Source: Paenibacillus tyrphae (GTDB lineage Bacteria > Bacillota > Bacilli > Paenibacillales > NBRC-103111). Taken from it: a DNA stretch of 64,000 nucleotides. The translations under genes and the position numbers were made by a program. Shown one piece after another: positions 1 through 8,193 of the stretch (position 1 is the first letter of the stretch; the number at the start of each line of letters is the position of its first letter). The DNA lies in NCBI RefSeq assembly GCF_027925525.1, contig NZ_BSDJ01000040.1, forward strand, positions 1 to 64,000, in the 5' to 3' direction. Under the pieces are notes generated by a model. The model was given only the letters and a program-made list of their open reading frames with translations, did not search any database and had not been told where the DNA came from.

Positions 1-222
1 GGGGAGACGATGACGGCCCTTTTTTTCATGCGACGAACGAAGCGTGCCGCCGACAAAATCCATAAGCCGTCGCCGGCTTGCCGAGAGCCGGATCGAATTC
101 CTCATCGCAAAGTCCTTGTTTATAAGCAAGGGCTTTTTTGCCTTTCCAAACTAACGTATAAAGAGTTCGATAAAAAAACATTATATTACAGAAATAGACC
201 ATACAAACAAAGGAGGATTTGC

Positions 223-1476
223 ATGTCACAGCAATTGGATGCCCGCGCAAGAGAGCAAGGGACCAGATTTCTCATTTATCCGCAAAATAAAACGGTGCCA
301 GGATTCGAACAGCCTGAAGTGGTATATATCAATGTTCCCCCAGGATCCGTTCAAGCCGGGCCCGAAGATGAAAGAATGTACGTCGTCGATGCTTTGGATA
401 AGATCCCGTTCGGATTCAGCGGTTCACCTGATTTTGCGTACCGATATCAAGGACCTCATGCCCCTCCGGTTCAACCCGATGCCCAAGGTCATTTCGATCA
501 TCTCCGTCCTGGAGACCGCGAATTTTCGGCCGCCACGATGTACGCGACGGTTCGTAGGGTGATGGATATTTGGGAAGATTATTTCGGGAGGACGATTCCT
601 TGGCCGTTTAATCCACCCAAGCTCCTGCTAATTCCTCGGGTGGAATGGGGGAATGCCCATTCCGGATTGGAAGGTTTTCTCGAGTTTGGTTTTCCCGCTA
701 GGCCTGACAGCCATGGTTTGGATTACGATAATCCCTACTGCGAAAATTTTGACGTTCTGGCGCACGAGATGGGACATACGATCAAATACTCCGTCATCGG
801 TGTCCCGCAAATTCAAATTACGGATGAATACGGAGGACATCACGAAGCTTTTGGCGATCTTGTGGCTATTGTATCCACGTTACATTTTGATTCGGTTCTC
901 GACAGTCTACTGCATAGCACCAAGGGGAACTTGTTTTCGGTAAACGAATTGTCTCGGATGGGCGAATTGCGAAATGGACGGTCTATCCGGATAGCATTCA
1001 ACAATAAGAAAATGTCAACGGTGGGCCGTGAGGCACACGATTTGTCGGAACCGTTTACAGGCGGGGCGTTCGATATTTTGGTGGAAATGTTCCAAATCAA
1101 TTTGATCGAGCGCGGACTCCTCTCGCAGCAGTTGGGAGATCGCGCCTATTCCGCTCATTTTGAACAGGTTCCGGAGGTACAGCAGCAATTCGCGGCACTG
1201 TATCAAGGGAAGGAAAAGGAATTCAAAGATGCGTTGCTAGATGCAAGGGATCGCTTCGGTAAATTAATGGCAACCGCTTGGAGCAATACGTCCAAAGAAG
1301 ATCTGCATTATGGAAAGGTGTTACAGGATATCTTGAACGCCGACCGGCAGTTATATGAAGGAAAATACGAACGGACAATCCGCAGCTGCTTCGATTGGCG
1401 CGAAATTACGACGAACACAGCGGTCGAGGCCCCGCGGCTTGAAACCCATCTTGTGGATGAGCTTGTAACGGTATGA
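223..1476 (+). CDS. M4-like zinc metallopeptidase homologue (gluzincin)
   Basis: A 417-residue protein with the zinc-protease signature HEMGH at residues 181-185 and a likely third zinc ligand, Glu208, in HEAFGD. This H-E-x-x-H plus downstream Glu arrangement is that of gluzincins such as the M4 (thermolysin) and FTP-less relatives. I chose ATG 223 because AGGAGG lies at 211-216, 6 bases upstream; the reading frame stays open further upstream but has no ribosome site. No signal peptide follows this start, so the enzyme is probably cytoplasmic or exported by another route. It is followed by a terminator at about 1659, so it is likely monocistronic. The fold assignment is firm from the motif; the substrate is unknown. 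Confidence 0.75.
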   Translation: MSQQLDARAREQGTRFLIYPQNKTVPGFEQPEVVYINVPPGSVQAGPEDERMYVVDALDKIPFGFSGSPDFAYRYQGPHAPPVQPDAQGHFDHLRPGDREFSAATMYATVRRVMDIWEDYFGRTIPWPFNPPKLLLIPRVEWGNAHSGLEGFLEFGFPARPDSHGLDYDNPYCENFDVLAHEMGHTIKYSVIGVPQIQITDEYGGHHEAFGDLVAIVSTLHFDSVLDSLLHSTKGNLFSVNELSRMGELRNGRSIRIAFNNKKMSTVGREAHDLSEPFTGGAFDILVEMFQINLIERGLLSQQLGDRAYSAHFEQVPEVQQQFAALYQGKEKEFKDALLDARDRFGKLMATAWSNTSKEDLHYGKVLQDILNADRQLYEGKYERTIRSCFDWREITTNTAVEAPRLETHLVDELVTV

Positions 1477-1658
1477 TCAGGGTTACCGGGCGGCAATCGC
1501 TTCCCATCAGGCCGTAGGAATCCCAGCCGCATTCCGGAAGATCATTTTCTGCGTTCCGTCGCTATTATTAAGCAAGATAGATTTTGAAACGGGCACCTAG
1601 CCAATCGATGGATACATCCGAAGAATCGTGAGTTTGACGGGAATTGAGACAAGGAAAG

Positions 1659-1688
1659 AGCAGGGGATTTTTACGCCTCTGCTTTTTT
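1659..1688 (+). terminator. Rho-independent terminator of the metallopeptidase gene
   Basis: Arms AGCAG and CTGCT with extra GG/CC pairing, followed by a run of six T. It lies about 180 bases after the stop codon. Confidence 0.65.
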
Positions 1689-1695
1689 ATTTGTT

Positions 1696-1711
1696 GAGAA
1701 TGATAATTCTC
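1696..1711. promoter_or_regulatory. Fur-box-like iron operator
   Basis: GAGAATGATAATTCTC has 6-base inverted arms around GATA and matches about 13 of 19 positions of the classical Fur box. A TATAAT lies just downstream at 1735-1740. The only candidate target in the same direction is the gene remnant ending at 2106. Confidence 0.6.
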
Positions 1712-1737
1712 GTAATGTTGCAGACGGCTGCATTTAT

Positions 1738-1927
1738 AATAGAGGTACTGGGATGCGCTAAATGATTTTACGGTAACCGCCGCCTGAACTAGAGGAATTG
1801 CGATTCGCTATTCATGTCGAAATATAGTAAAAAGCTTTCTACGCAGCAGAATAGCTCATCTGGGTTCCTTTAAGCTGTCAAATCGGCCGGAGCGAGGCAG
1901 GATAGCGCATTGTGGTTCCTCTATGCT
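1738..1927. repeat. Cluster of four short related repeats, two in each orientation
   Basis: A roughly 25-base unit, approximately AATAGCGCAT then about 7 variable bases then TTCCTCTA, occurs four times: inverted at 1738-1761 and 1787-1813, direct at 1849-1876 and 1900-1927. The core pieces AGCGCAT and CCTCTAT are exact in copies 1 and 4. Apart from the repeats and the remnant, the stretch between 1477 and 2157 shows only the terminator and the Fur-like box. Confidence 0.55.
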
Positions 1928-1953
1928 TGGCTCATAGGGTGCAGTTGGCTTAG

Positions 1954-2106
1954 GGGAAGATTTCCAATGTTCCGGCGCTGTGGGGTGGAACGTTTACCGT
2001 AACATTTACTCCGGATGCTGCCGCTTATTACCGGTTTGCGGAATTCAAAGGACAGGATAATTCGATTATCATTATGTTTTCCCGAGTTATTTCGGATCAT
2101 GTTTGA
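1954..2106 (+). pseudogene. C-terminal remnant of an unidentified gene
   Basis: Fifty codons run from an in-frame TAG at 1951 to TGA at 2104-2106 without a plausible start or ribosome site. The translation has natural composition (for example GTFTVTFTPDAAAYYRF and FKGQDNSIIIMF), unlike a chance reading. I do not recognise the family. The upstream iron box suggests that the lost gene was iron-regulated, which is inference only. Confidence 0.4.
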
Positions 2107-2157
2107 TATTCTAAAAAAAGAATACCTAGTCGTAGTAACGGATTGGAGAGTGGAAGC

Positions 2158-2877
2158 GTGAGCGATACGGAACAAATCAAACCAACCGCCCATGAATTGA
2201 TGAAAATGCATGTTGAAGCCATGTTTACGCATGATCGGAACATGAGGATTCGCACGATAAACGAGCCATGGCCCGGAGAGCCTCTCGCCCCTCGGTTTTT
2301 CTTAGGGCGAACGATAGAGGGTTCGGCTCTCTGCCGGTTTCGGAATGATGTCCCGGAGACGCTTGCCCGGCAACTGGAGGAATTGTGCACTGACGAACCG
2401 GTCGTACGAGATTTTCAAACGAAGCCGAAGCATTTCGAGGTCTATATGAACCTCCTTCAAAGCGAACGCTTCACGATGGGACCTTGCTATCTTATTCCTG
2501 ATACCACCGTGCCGACAATGGATGTAATTAGCGTCACTCGTGAAAATATGACCGATTTGTTGCGCGGCGGCTTCGAATGGCTGATCTCGGAAATCGATTA
2601 TGCTCAACCCTGCATCGCGTTCGTGCACGAAGGCAGGGCCGTCTCGATCTGCCGCAGCGTCCGCATCGCATCCCGGGCACACGAAGCGGGGCTTGAGACC
2701 TTGGAGGAGTTTCGCGGGAAGGGCTATGCCGCCTCTGTAGTTGCCGGGTGGGCGATGGCGGTGCGGAGCATGGAGTGCATCCCGTTATACAGCACATTGT
2801 GCGATAATTTATCGTCTCAGAATGTGGCAAGAAAATCGGGCTTGTCCTTCTATGGAGTCAATTTCACTATAGCTTGA
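2158..2877 (+). CDS. GNAT-family N-acetyltransferase
   Basis: A 239-residue protein whose C-terminal third holds the GNAT core: strand-like HEAGLETLEEF, then the acetyl-CoA pyrophosphate loop FRGKGYA (the R/Q-x-x-G-x-G/A motif), a helix, and a final NLSSQNVARKSGLSFYG segment typical of motif B. The N-terminal 130 residues are not conserved in short GNATs and may bind the acceptor. GTG 2158 is preferred over TTG 2143 because GGAG lies 9 bases upstream of it. The gene stands alone, with a terminator at 2972. The family is confident; the acceptor substrate is unknown. Confidence 0.75.
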   Translation: MSDTEQIKPTAHELMKMHVEAMFTHDRNMRIRTINEPWPGEPLAPRFFLGRTIEGSALCRFRNDVPETLARQLEELCTDEPVVRDFQTKPKHFEVYMNLLQSERFTMGPCYLIPDTTVPTMDVISVTRENMTDLLRGGFEWLISEIDYAQPCIAFVHEGRAVSICRSVRIASRAHEAGLETLEEFRGKGYAASVVAGWAMAVRSMECIPLYSTLCDNLSSQNVARKSGLSFYGVNFTIA

Positions 2878-2971
2878 CCTCATGCCATGTCCCCGACATT
2901 TCGATAGCTCGTCAGCTTTTACAAACCTGTCTTTGAAAAGCAGGGAGCGGGCATTTGACGATGAACTTTAG

Positions 2972-3001
2972 CCTGAGCGAGAAGGTAGCTCAGGTTTTTT
3001 T
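2972..3001 (+). terminator. Rho-independent terminator after the GNAT gene
   Basis: Perfect arms CCTGAGC (2972-2978) and GCTCAGG (2988-2994) followed by seven T. Confidence 0.85.
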
Positions 3002-3122
3002 ACGTTTTTGTAATGCGGCCGCCGGTTTTTTTATTCGATTGTAACGGCTCGGGCGGTAAGATAGGTCCTGTACGAAACAACTTCATAAACCCCTGCTTGA
3101 AAATACGTTTCCTGAAAGCGAG

Positions 3123-4610
3123 ATGACTTTGATGAAAACGAAAAAGATGATCACGGCCATGGCGCTGACGACTGCCGTTACGCTCGGTTCACTTGCTCCA
3201 ATTCATGTATTGAATGTGCAGGCAGCGGCTTCATTCACCGATGTCAGCGTCTCGGCGCCATACCAGACGGCGCTTGAAGCGCTCGAAAAAAGCCAGGTCG
3301 TTCAAGGTTACGGCCAGCATGACTTCCGTCCGAGCCAAGCGATCACCAGAGCCGAGCTTGCGACGATGGCGGCCAAAGCGTTCAAGCTTCAAGCTGCAGG
3401 TCAAGCTGCCGCGTGGGGCGATGTTAAAGCATCCGACTGGTTCCACGAATACGTGAACGCGGTTGTTGGCCAAGGCGCCATGTCCGGGGAGAACGGCAGC
3501 TTTAAGCCGAACGATTCGCTGTCGCAGGATCAATTGATCGCGATTGTTGCCAAGGCATCCAAAGCCGATGCGGCCACCCTAAAAAATGCGCTGGGCACGG
3601 CTTATTCGGGAAGCAGCTCCATGACCCGCGGCGAAGCCGCTATCGTCATCCATGCCGCGCTGCAGGTCGCTTCCATTCAAGTGACAGAGTGGAAAGCCGT
3701 AAACCCGATCACACTGCAAATTACGTTCTCCGCGCCGCTGCCAAAGGAAGAGATCGACGTGGAGAAGGCGAAAGCGAACTTTACGTTCGACAACGGCTTG
3801 ACGCCGCTTAACATTCCGCAGCTGAAATCGGGCTCGAAATCGACCTATATTTTGCCGGTTTCCCCGCAAAAAGCGGGTACGACCTATACGTTTTCCTACA
3901 AAGGCAAAAAAATAGGCACTTTCGAAGCGATGACGAACAAAATTTCGATGAACTCCGCGCAGCAAGTGGCTTCCGATACGTTCGAAATCGAATCGAAGCT
4001 GGAAGACGGCGTTACCGACTACGGCAACGTGGTCGTGGCCTACCAAGGAAAACGCGGCGGCCTTGAGTTTAGTCTGGATGACAACAACATGTACAACGGC
4101 AAAACGTATCAGCTGATTTCGTCCATGAGAGGCAAGCAAGTTACGATTACCCCGGAGAACGGAGAGCCGATTGTCGCTTCGTACGTGCCGTTTACGCAAG
4201 CAACGGACGGGCGCCAGGCTCCGAAATTCCGTTTGCCGGAAGGTCAGATGCTGAAGCCGGGCGTGAAGTATACGGTCACCTCCGATTGGTCGACTTTTGC
4301 CAATCCGACGTTTACGGCGAAAGAAATCGCGCCGCTTCAGATTCAAACCGTCGAACAAGCCGATGCCGCTTCGCTGAACGTGACTTTGTCGGCAGACCCG
4401 AAAGACGAGCTTTTCGCTCTCCGCAGCATCGTACTGACAGCCGCCGACGGCACTAAGCTGAACGCGACTTACAGGCTGACCTCGCGCAAAGGCGCTGTCG
4501 GGACGTTCGATCTGCAGAACGGCGGCAAGCTGACGCCGGGTACGACATATACGGTTGCGCCGCTAGGCAACTGGGCTACGGCCGCGAACGTTACGCTTAC
4601 CGCGAAATAA
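3123..4610 (+). CDS. Secreted S-layer-homology (SLH) domain protein
   Basis: A 495-residue exported protein. Residues 1-36 form a signal peptide (MKTKK basic part, hydrophobic core, cleavage near VQAAA). SLH modules follow: FTDV...ITRAELATMAAKAF at about 38-90, WGDVKASDWFHEYVN...FKPNDSLSQDQLIAIVAKA at about 98-148, and a degenerate third containing SMTRGEAAIVI. The remainder is repetitive beta-rich sequence with recurring GTTYT/GVKYTVT phrases, like Ig-type surface domains. SLH modules normally anchor proteins to pyruvylated cell-wall polymer. The start is uncertain between ATG 3123 and ATG 3132, since neither has a good ribosome site. It stands alone with terminators on both sides. Confidence 0.85.
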   Translation: MTLMKTKKMITAMALTTAVTLGSLAPIHVLNVQAAASFTDVSVSAPYQTALEALEKSQVVQGYGQHDFRPSQAITRAELATMAAKAFKLQAAGQAAAWGDVKASDWFHEYVNAVVGQGAMSGENGSFKPNDSLSQDQLIAIVAKASKADAATLKNALGTAYSGSSSMTRGEAAIVIHAALQVASIQVTEWKAVNPITLQITFSAPLPKEEIDVEKAKANFTFDNGLTPLNIPQLKSGSKSTYILPVSPQKAGTTYTFSYKGKKIGTFEAMTNKISMNSAQQVASDTFEIESKLEDGVTDYGNVVVAYQGKRGGLEFSLDDNNMYNGKTYQLISSMRGKQVTITPENGEPIVASYVPFTQATDGRQAPKFRLPEGQMLKPGVKYTVTSDWSTFANPTFTAKEIAPLQIQTVEQADAASLNVTLSADPKDELFALRSIVLTAADGTKLNATYRLTSRKGAVGTFDLQNGGKLTPGTTYTVAPLGNWATAANVTLTAK

Positions 4611-4641
4611 AAGCGGTAGAGCACGAGCAATAACACAAACT

Positions 4642-4679
4642 AAAATCCATCGGTCCTTGGAAAAGGCCGATGGATTTTT
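4642..4679. terminator. Bidirectional terminator between convergent genes
   Basis: Arms AAAATCCATCGG (4642-4653) and CCGATGGATTTTT (4667-4679). A U-run is available on the plus strand and a shorter one on the minus strand. Confidence 0.85.
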
Positions 4680-4684
4680 GGCGT

Positions 4685-5383
4685 TTAACCGCCGTTTTGG
4701 ATCATATAGCCTACGCCAGGGTAGGTTACGATCCATTGACCTTCGGGGAGAACGGCTTTCAGCTTCTGCCGGATGCGTGCGATGGTGACGCGCAAATATT
4801 CCACATCGTCGCGGTATTCGCTGCCCCAAATTTCGGTCAGCAGCTGCTCGTGGGTCAGCACCTTGCCTTCGTGCTGAAGCAATTGGACAAGCAGCTTGTA
4901 TTCCGTGTCCGTAAATTTGATTTCGCTGTCGCCGTGCCACGCCCGGCGCTGCGCCAGATTGACGACGACGGGGCCGAGGCGCAGCTCCTTGGCGCCGGGC
5001 ATTTGTCCGCTGCCGCGATCGAAGCGCCGCAGCACGGCGCTGACGCGGGCGAACAGCTCATCCAGCGAGAACGGCTTGGTCAAATAATCGTCGGCCCCCA
5101 AATTCAGACCTTGCACCTTGTCGCTGGAGTTGCTCCGCGCCGTCAGGATGATGACCGCCACGTCCGTATAGGTTCGGAGCCGGGTCAAAACCTCGAAGCC
5201 GTCCATCCCCGGCATCATGACATCGAGCAGAATAAGATCAGGATCGAACAGGTCAAGCGCCTCCAGCGCTTCTGCGCCGCTTGCGCACGTGGCGGTTTCA
5301 TAGCCGGCCGATTTCAAATTGGCAGCGATAAACCGTAAAATTTTCGGTTCGTCGTCTACGATCATAATTTTATGCTTCTTCAT
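4685..5383 (-). CDS. OmpR-family response regulator
   Basis: A 232-residue protein. The receiver domain has the acidic pair D10-D11, phospho-acceptor D54 in LLDVMMPGMDGFE, and the conserved Lys in TKPF. It is followed by a winged-helix DNA-binding domain (FTDTEYKLLVQLLQHEGKVLTHEQLL...RVTIARIRQKL...GVGYMI). It is the second gene of a two-component operon: its ATG overlaps the end of the upstream kinase by 14 bases and uses a GGAGG inside the kinase gene. It resembles KdpE/PhoP-type regulators; the target genes are unknown. The convergent SLH gene shares its terminator. Confidence 0.93.
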   Translation of the reverse strand: MKKHKIMIVDDEPKILRFIAANLKSAGYETATCASGAEALEALDLFDPDLILLDVMMPGMDGFEVLTRLRTYTDVAVIILTARSNSSDKVQGLNLGADDYLTKPFSLDELFARVSAVLRRFDRGSGQMPGAKELRLGPVVVNLAQRRAWHGDSEIKFTDTEYKLLVQLLQHEGKVLTHEQLLTEIWGSEYRDDVEYLRVTIARIRQKLKAVLPEGQWIVTYPGVGYMIQNGG

Positions 5384-7616
5384 TGTCGTCCTCCGTTTGG
5401 CCGTAATAGCTTGGCACCGAGACGATCATCGTCGTGCCCGCGCCTTCCGTACTGTGCACTTCGATCGAGCCGCCGTGCGCGTCGATGATGCCTTTGCAGA
5501 TCGCAAGCCCTAGTCCCGTTCCTCCGGTACGGCGGCTGGACGAAACGTCGACCCGGTAGAACCGGTCGAAAATGTGGGGCAGATGCGCTTCGGGAATGCC
5601 AATGCCGTTGTCCTTGACGAAAATCCGCACGTTCAGCCCGTCCGGCTCCGCTGTGACCCGGATATGAGGCTTCGATTCGTTGTAGCGGATGGAGTTGGTG
5701 AACAGATTGATAAAAATTTGCTCCATTCTCCGTTTGTCTGCATAGAGGAACGGCAGTTCCTCATCCAAGTCGATATGAAGCTGCGACTCGGCCGAAAGGG
5801 TGTGGGGCAGTCTCTGCCAAGCCCCTTCGACGATGGAACGGACCCGGACAGGAGCAGGATGAATGCTCAGTGCTCCGGCTTCGATCTTGGAAATGTCGAG
5901 CCATTCGTCGATCAGCTCCTGAATCCGGCCGATATCCTCATGAATGCCTTCCAGCAGCTCCTGCTTGAACTCCTCGTCCCATCCGGCATGCTTGCGCAGC
6001 AGCGTCTCGACGCTTCCTTTGATGCTTGTAATCGGAGTCTTGAACTCATGCGAGGCGAGCGAGATCAAGTCGTTCTTCAGCGAGTCGATCTCATGCTCCT
6101 TCGTCATGTCCCGGAAGACGTAGCCGCGTCCGAATTCCTTGCCCCCATCCGTCACTTGAAACGAGGCCAACTGGACGACCCGTTCGTCGCCGGGGGAGCG
6201 GACCAGCGTAAATTTGCCGGTCAGATTCGGCTTGCGGCCTGTTGGGGCGAAGTCCTCGTCCGGCTGCGGCATTTTGCGGGCGATCCGGCTTAGCAGTTCC
6301 TCCTCCGTCAAACTTAGGAGCTCTTTGCCGTCAAATCTGAACAGCTCGGCCATCCGGCGGTTGGCAAGCACGACCTGCTGGTTCACGTCAATAAGGACGA
6401 TGCCGTCGGAGTAGCTCTCCAGGACGGCGGCGAGTGTGGCATGCTGCTGCTGCAGGCTGAGCGTCCGTTCCTCGACCCGCTGCTCCAGCTCGCTATTCAG
6501 CTCAAGCAAAGCCTGCCGGTTGTCATGAATCTGCTCGGCCATTTGCGCAAATTGGCTTGCCAAATAATGCATCTCGTACGGCGCACCCGGTGAAGACAGC
6601 GGCTCGCTCGGCACGGTATAACGGTCGGCCGCGAGCGACTGCGTGTAGCGCACCAGCGCATGGATCGTCCGGTTTAGCCGCTTCGCCAAATAGGACCCCA
6701 GAAGCACGGTCAAGCCGAGTGTAAGCAAGAGCAGCAGAAACGTCGATTTAAGCGAGGCGAAGAAAGCCTCCTGTACCGCAGCGTATGAGCGGCCGACCCA
6801 CACCGTCCAGCCCAGACTGTCGATCGTTTTGAAGGAAACGAGCTCCTTCTGTCCATTGGCGCCGGAGACGAATTTGTCCATCCCTTCCTTGAGGGAAGCC
6901 GCCGCTTGGACTATCGGTTCGCCGGACAAATCCGCGATGGACTGCACCAGCTCGCTCCGGGGGTGATAGATGACCTTGCCGGCCGGACCAAGCACGGCGG
7001 GATAAGCGCCCGGCCCGTAATCGTATTGGGTGACGAGCCTTGCGATTTGGCCCATGTCGAGTATTCCGATCACAACGCCTTCAAATGCCCGGCTTTCGCT
7101 GTAAAACGGGGCGGCGATGGCGACGAACGGAGCAGATCCGCCCTCGGCGCCATGCATCGGTTCTGAAATCGCGGGCTGCAGCGTCAGCTTCACCTTGGTC
7201 CAATACTCCCGCGAGCTTAGATCGGCGCCGACCGGAAGCGCATGCGCATTGCCGCTTTCCGCATCCGGCGAGAGAGCTTTGATCGCGCCGTTCTCATCCG
7301 TCACATAGAGCTGAGAGAAGCCGGGCAGGTTGTTTTTCACCGACTGGATTTTGCGCGTCAAGCCGGCCCGGTCGCGAAACCCGGGACCCGATGCGCTGAT
7401 CGTTGTGGCGAGCGTATCTACGGCGTTGCGGTAATAATAAACGTACGTCTCGACGGCGTCGGCGAGACGCTTCGTGGCATGATCTTGCGTCTTGTTGTAC
7501 TCCTGCGTCAGCTTGTTGATTTGCTGCACTTGAATGGTGCCCAGGATCAGCACCGGCACAATCGCCATAACCGCAAAGGCCAGTGTCAAATGAGTGCGTA
7601 GAGAACGATGATTCAC
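5370..7616 (-). CDS. Membrane sensor histidine kinase with extracellular sensor, HAMP and PAS domains
   Basis: A 748-residue kinase starting at GTG 7616 (GGGAGG 5 bases upstream). Domain order: TM1 (about 10-30), a large extracellular sensor of dCache type (about 35-280, with VAIAAPFYSESRAFEGVVIGILDM and DSLGWTVWVGRSY), TM2 (about 290-312), HAMP, coiled coil, PAS (about 395-500), HisKA with phospho-acceptor His523 in SHEFKTP, and HATPase with N box, DNGIGIP and TGGTGLGLAICKGII. It phosphorylates the overlapping response regulator. It is expressed from a promoter at 7714-7742. The ligand is unknown; dCache sensors usually bind small molecules. Confidence 0.93.
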   Translation of the reverse strand: MNHRSLRTHLTLAFAVMAIVPVLILGTIQVQQINKLTQEYNKTQDHATKRLADAVETYVYYYRNAVDTLATTISASGPGFRDRAGLTRKIQSVKNNLPGFSQLYVTDENGAIKALSPDAESGNAHALPVGADLSSREYWTKVKLTLQPAISEPMHGAEGGSAPFVAIAAPFYSESRAFEGVVIGILDMGQIARLVTQYDYGPGAYPAVLGPAGKVIYHPRSELVQSIADLSGEPIVQAAASLKEGMDKFVSGANGQKELVSFKTIDSLGWTVWVGRSYAAVQEAFFASLKSTFLLLLLTLGLTVLLGSYLAKRLNRTIHALVRYTQSLAADRYTVPSEPLSSPGAPYEMHYLASQFAQMAEQIHDNRQALLELNSELEQRVEERTLSLQQQHATLAAVLESYSDGIVLIDVNQQVVLANRRMAELFRFDGKELLSLTEEELLSRIARKMPQPDEDFAPTGRKPNLTGKFTLVRSPGDERVVQLASFQVTDGGKEFGRGYVFRDMTKEHEIDSLKNDLISLASHEFKTPITSIKGSVETLLRKHAGWDEEFKQELLEGIHEDIGRIQELIDEWLDISKIEAGALSIHPAPVRVRSIVEGAWQRLPHTLSAESQLHIDLDEELPFLYADKRRMEQIFINLFTNSIRYNESKPHIRVTAEPDGLNVRIFVKDNGIGIPEAHLPHIFDRFYRVDVSSSRRTGGTGLGLAICKGIIDAHGGSIEVHSTEGAGTTMIVSVPSYYGQTEDDNEEA

Positions 7617-7713
7617 GGGTTCCTCCCGGTTTGTTAGAGTGGGTTGGAAAATAGAAAAGCAGAAGCCTTTCCATGCGGCACGGCCGCTGGAAATTCCCCT
7701 GCTTGTACTTTCT

Positions 7714-7742
7714 AGTGTAGCTTGTATTCGGTCTCAGGTCAA
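7714..7742 (-). promoter_or_regulatory. Sigma-A-type promoter of the two-component operon
   Basis: On the minus strand, TTGACC (7742-7737), a 17-base spacer, then TACACT (7719-7714), about 100 bases before the kinase start codon. Confidence 0.55.
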
Positions 7743-7758
7743 TAGAGGAGGCTATTAC

Positions 7759-8136
7759 CTATGCATCTTCGAAAAAAACGAGGCGATTCCCGAATGGGTC
7801 CGTTACGGTAAGCTCGCGGGTGTCCCAAGGGGTGGTTTTAATGCCGGGCCGGGCGTACCTATAGTCTTTTGCTCCAAGCTCCGCATGGAATGCTTCAAGA
7901 TTCTCGGCTTCGATGCGGATCGCAGCCCCCGGGCAGCAATCCCCATGATGCTCGCTTAAGTGGAGCGTACACGCTCCAAGCGAAATTTGCATGTATAAGG
8001 GCAAGTTTTCTTCGAAACGGTGCTCCCAATCGATCTGGAAGCCGAGATAATCCACGTAAAATGCTCTGGCCTTGGTTTCGTCGAATATTCGAAGAATCGG
8101 GGTAACCGATTTCAAGGCGAATGACCTATCGCTCAT
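7759..8136 (-). CDS. Glyoxalase/bleomycin-resistance superfamily protein
   Basis: A 125-residue single-domain protein of the vicinal oxygen chelate fold: VTPILRIFDETKARAFYVDYLGFQIDWEH at the N terminus and TVTDPFGNRLVFFE at the C terminus, the paired beta-alpha-beta signatures of the family. ATG 8136 (MSDRSF) is chosen because GGAGG sits 7 bases upstream; the 14 extra upstream codons have no ribosome site. Members include glyoxalase I, ring-cleavage dioxygenases and drug-binding (Ble-type) proteins. Nothing here fixes which. It lies close to, and in the same direction as, the flavin monooxygenase upstream (57-base gap), so the two may be co-transcribed. Confidence 0.8.
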   Translation of the reverse strand: MSDRSFALKSVTPILRIFDETKARAFYVDYLGFQIDWEHRFEENLPLYMQISLGACTLHLSEHHGDCCPGAAIRIEAENLEAFHAELGAKDYRYARPGIKTTPWDTRELTVTDPFGNRLVFFEDA

Positions 8137-8193
8137 AGACGCACCTCCGTCACATTTATTTACTTTATTGTATAACAAAACCGGGCAGTAAAT

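Noticed and set aside
10..222. Open frame continuing 71 codons upstream of the metallopeptidase start
   Set aside because: No ribosome site or homology; AGGAGG supports ATG 223.
3579..4358. Long minus-strand frame inside the SLH gene
   Set aside because: Mirror of the coding strand, Arg/His-rich, no ribosome site; several similar shadows lie inside the kinase, GH13 and MCP genes.
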